Assembly: GCA_049314555.1 (NCBI GenBank)
Contig: JBMOEW010000007.1
Span: forward strand, 1-64,000
DNA: 64,000 bases
DNA from: REEB509 sp049314555
Lineage (GTDB): Bacteria > Pseudomonadota > Alphaproteobacteria > Caulobacterales > Aquidulcibacteraceae
Direction of reading: 5' to 3'
Shown piece after piece: positions 62,361-64,000 of this stretch. Both the position numbers and the translations under genes were made by a program. The stretch's first letter is position 1; the number at the start of each line of letters is the position of its first letter. Under the pieces are notes generated by a model. The model was not told where the DNA came from and did not search any database. It worked only from the letters and a program-made list of their open reading frames with translations.

Positions 62361-63648
62361 GCAGGCCTCCACCGGTGGTGGTGCGGGGGCCGAGCAGGCC
62401 TTCCAGGGCGTCGATCGTGGCGGCAAGGGCTGGGCCCGCCGCGCCTGCGATTTCGCCGGCGGCTTGGGTCAAGCGTTGGCGGGCGGGCTCATCGCGCCAA
62501 AGTTCGTCTACCGTGGCTGCAATCCGGGCTGGCCCTTCGACGATCCGCGCGCCACCCGCCTGCAAAAGGGCCTCAAACGCCTCGTCAAAGCTTTCAACGT
62601 GCGGGCCAGACAAAATGGCCGCGCCGATCTTGGCGGGCTCCATTGGGTTATGGCCCTTCAACTCCGGGCGCAAAGACCCCGCCACCAGCGCCACGGGGGC
62701 GGCGGCATAAAGCGTGCCCATTTCGCCCAAGGTATCTGCCACATACACCGCGGCGTCGCCGATCGGTTGGTTCTGACTGCGGCGGGGTGCACCGCCGGCG
62801 AGCTCGGCCACCTGGGCACCGCGCTCTGGGTGGCGAGGGGCGATGATCAGCAGGGCGTCACGCTCGCCGCGGCGCAGTTGCTCGTGGGCGGCCAGCACGA
62901 TTTCATCTTCGCCGGCATGGGTGGAGGCCGCAAGCCACACGGGGCGTTTGGCGATCTGGGCCATCAGGCGGGTGTGGGCGTGAACATCAATCGGCGGCGC
63001 GGGGGCAGCAAACTTGACATTGCCGAGCCGTGCGGCGCGCCTCGCCCCAAGGGTGATCAAGCCTTCAGCGGTGCGCGCATCGGCTGTGGTGATCACGTCA
63101 AACGCGGCCAGCAGGCGCTTGGCGCTGGTGGGCACTTTGGCCCAATCCGCCAGGCTCTTGGGGCTCATGCGCGCGTTGACGAGGGCAAGGGCCGTGCCCT
63201 GCTCTTGCGCCGTCAAAATCAGGTTTGGCCAAAGTTCGCTTTCCACAAACACGCCCAGATCCGGACGCCAATGGGCGATGAACCGCTTGGCACAATCGGG
63301 GCGGTCCAGGGGCGCATACTGGTGGATGGTGTTGGCGGGGGCGGCGCGATCTACCAGGGCGGCCGAGGTGCGGGTGCCGGTGGTGATGAGGGTTGTGACC
63401 TCGCGCACGCGCCCAGCCAGACCTGCGCGGATTTGCAGGGCGACGCCCGCTTCGCCAACGCTTGCGGCGTGCAGCCAAACCAGGCACCCAGAGGGGCGCG
63501 CTGCGCTGGCGCGCCCGAAGCGTTCGCCGCGGCGGGCTTGATCTTCTTTGCCCTGCGCCGCGCGCACGGTCAGCACCGGCCCGGCCAGCACGCCAAGCGC
63601 GCGGGCAGCCATTCGATAGGCGCTCAGGGCGGGCGGGTAGCGCTTCAT
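62347..63648 (-). CDS. kdtA: 3-deoxy-D-manno-octulosonic acid transferase
   Basis: A 433-residue glycosyltransferase (WaaA) that adds Kdo to lipid A. A short N-terminal hydrophobic region is followed by VWLHAASVGEAGV, typical of the family. TLITTGTRTSA, SELWPNLIL and the late GSLRPELKGHNPMEPA also match. The ATG overlaps the upstream stop as ATGA. It is upstream of lpxK in the same operon-like run. Confidence 0.96.
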   Translation of the reverse strand: MKRYPPALSAYRMAARALGVLAGPVLTVRAAQGKEDQARRGERFGRASAARPSGCLVWLHAASVGEAGVALQIRAGLAGRVREVTTLITTGTRTSAALVDRAAPANTIHQYAPLDRPDCAKRFIAHWRPDLGVFVESELWPNLILTAQEQGTALALVNARMSPKSLADWAKVPTSAKRLLAAFDVITTADARTAEGLITLGARRAARLGNVKFAAPAPPIDVHAHTRLMAQIAKRPVWLAASTHAGEDEIVLAAHEQLRRGERDALLIIAPRHPERGAQVAELAGGAPRRSQNQPIGDAAVYVADTLGEMGTLYAAAPVALVAGSLRPELKGHNPMEPAKIGAAILSGPHVESFDEAFEALLQAGGARIVEGPARIAATVDELWRDEPARQRLTQAAGEIAGAAGPALAATIDALEGLLGPRTTTGGGLRARA

Positions 63649-64000
63649 GCCTCAACCTCGTTGGGCAGGTCTTGCGGCTCTGACTCCGACTCTTGCTCTG
63701 GCTTGCTTTGCGGCAGGGGGCGCTTGGGGGTGGTGTCAACCCCCAAGACCTTATCCGCATCCTGGCCAATCTGGTGCAACATGGCTTCCATCTGCTCGCG
63801 CGCCAGCTGCAGGCGGGCGTCGTCTGCGTCGCGCGGGACATAGATCGGCCCGCCCCAGACAAACGCAGCGGAGGAAAACAATGGTGGCAACAGCAATCCG
63901 TCCCAGGTGTTCAAGACACGCAAGCCCGTGGCGCTCCAGGCAAGGCCCACAATCGGAGCGCCGGTCATGCGCGCCAACTGGAGCGCGCCCATCTGGGCCA
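63645..64000 (-). CDS. DUF374 lysophospholipid acyltransferase-like protein, partial
   Basis: The 3' part of a gene that continues beyond the right edge. It resembles the DUF374 family of LpxL-like acyltransferases found before kdtA in alphaproteobacteria: GALQLARMTGAPIVGLAWSATG, then PRDADDARLQLAREQME and a Pro/Glu/Ser-rich tail (QESESEPQD). Translation is coupled to kdtA by ATGA. The catalytic N-terminal part is not in the window. Confidence 0.8.
   Translation of the reverse strand, partial: AQMGALQLARMTGAPIVGLAWSATGLRVLNTWDGLLLPPLFSSAAFVWGGPIYVPRDADDARLQLAREQMEAMLHQIGQDADKVLGVDTTPKRPLPQSKPEQESESEPQDLPNEVEA

Noticed and set aside
62110..63843. 577-codon plus-strand open frame opposite kdtA
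   Set aside because: Covers two well-supported minus-strand genes and has no family features.

Overview
The window is high-GC DNA with densely packed, often overlapping genes (ATGA, GTGA and TAATG junctions). Gene content and order point to an alphaproteobacterium, perhaps near the Caulobacterales/Maricaulales/Hyphomonadaceae. The evidence is the dnaB-alr-mlaE-mlaF-radA-cvpA-purF run, two RpoH-type sigma factors, a CarD gene beside a seven-iron ferredoxin gene and a Suv3-like helicase, the small proteins DUF4170 and DUF2093, and the pmbA-cysQ-DUF4170-msbA and DUF374-kdtA-lpxK blocks. The taxonomic call rests on remembered synteny only.

Layout. 0-7 kb: 3' end of nrdB, then minus-strand genes for a stand-alone VirD4/TraG-like ATPase, a peptide transporter, a degenerate receiver domain, gshA and rsmE. 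7-19 kb: plus-strand core block with a membrane protein, dnaB, alr, mlaEF, a hemolysin-III protein, radA, cvpA, purF, an SDR and an M28 lipoprotein peptidase. 19-23.5 kb: minus-strand flavin monooxygenase, PlsC-like acyltransferase, NifU-like scaffold, lipoprotein and cysS. 23.7-27.5 kb: folE, a DUF6438 lipoprotein, hisI, an RluD-type pseudouridine synthase and rpoH (first copy). 27.5-31.2 kb: a Yip1-family gene broken by an in-frame amber codon, a tRNA-Arg(CCT) gene whose CCA end runs into a truncated thermonuclease-like gene, a second rpoH and carD. 31.4-37.5 kb: fdxA, an S4 protein, the Suv3-like helicase, DUF3108 and an ABC exporter. 37.9-45.1 kb: ubiA, an AlkA-like glycosylase, a methyltransferase, MAPEG, pmbA, cysQ-like, DUF4170 and msbA. 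45.1-54.8 kb: accessory genes (amine oxidase, metY, amidohydrolase, BON/OmpA protein, phosphotransferase, YdeI-like, small ORFs) ending in an A/T-richer gene and about 700 bp of unassigned DNA. 54.8-64 kb: purD, xseA-DUF2093-M23 peptidase, and the minus-strand lipid A cluster DUF374-kdtA-lpxK-lpxL.

Shared functions: envelope biogenesis (MsbA, KdtA, LpxK, LpxL, MlaEF, M23), purine, methionine, histidine and folate synthesis (purF, purD, metY, hisI, folE), DNA replication and repair (DnaB, RadA, XseA, AlkA-like), and stress transcription (two RpoH, CarD). I found no IS element, prophage, CRISPR array or complete secretion system. The points most worth a second look are the amber-interrupted Yip1 gene, the tRNA/thermonuclease junction, the soluble VirD4-like ATPase without partner genes, the pseudo-receiver, the three-copy AACGAATCA repeat near 34.74 kb, and the composition anomaly at 53.0-54.4 kb.
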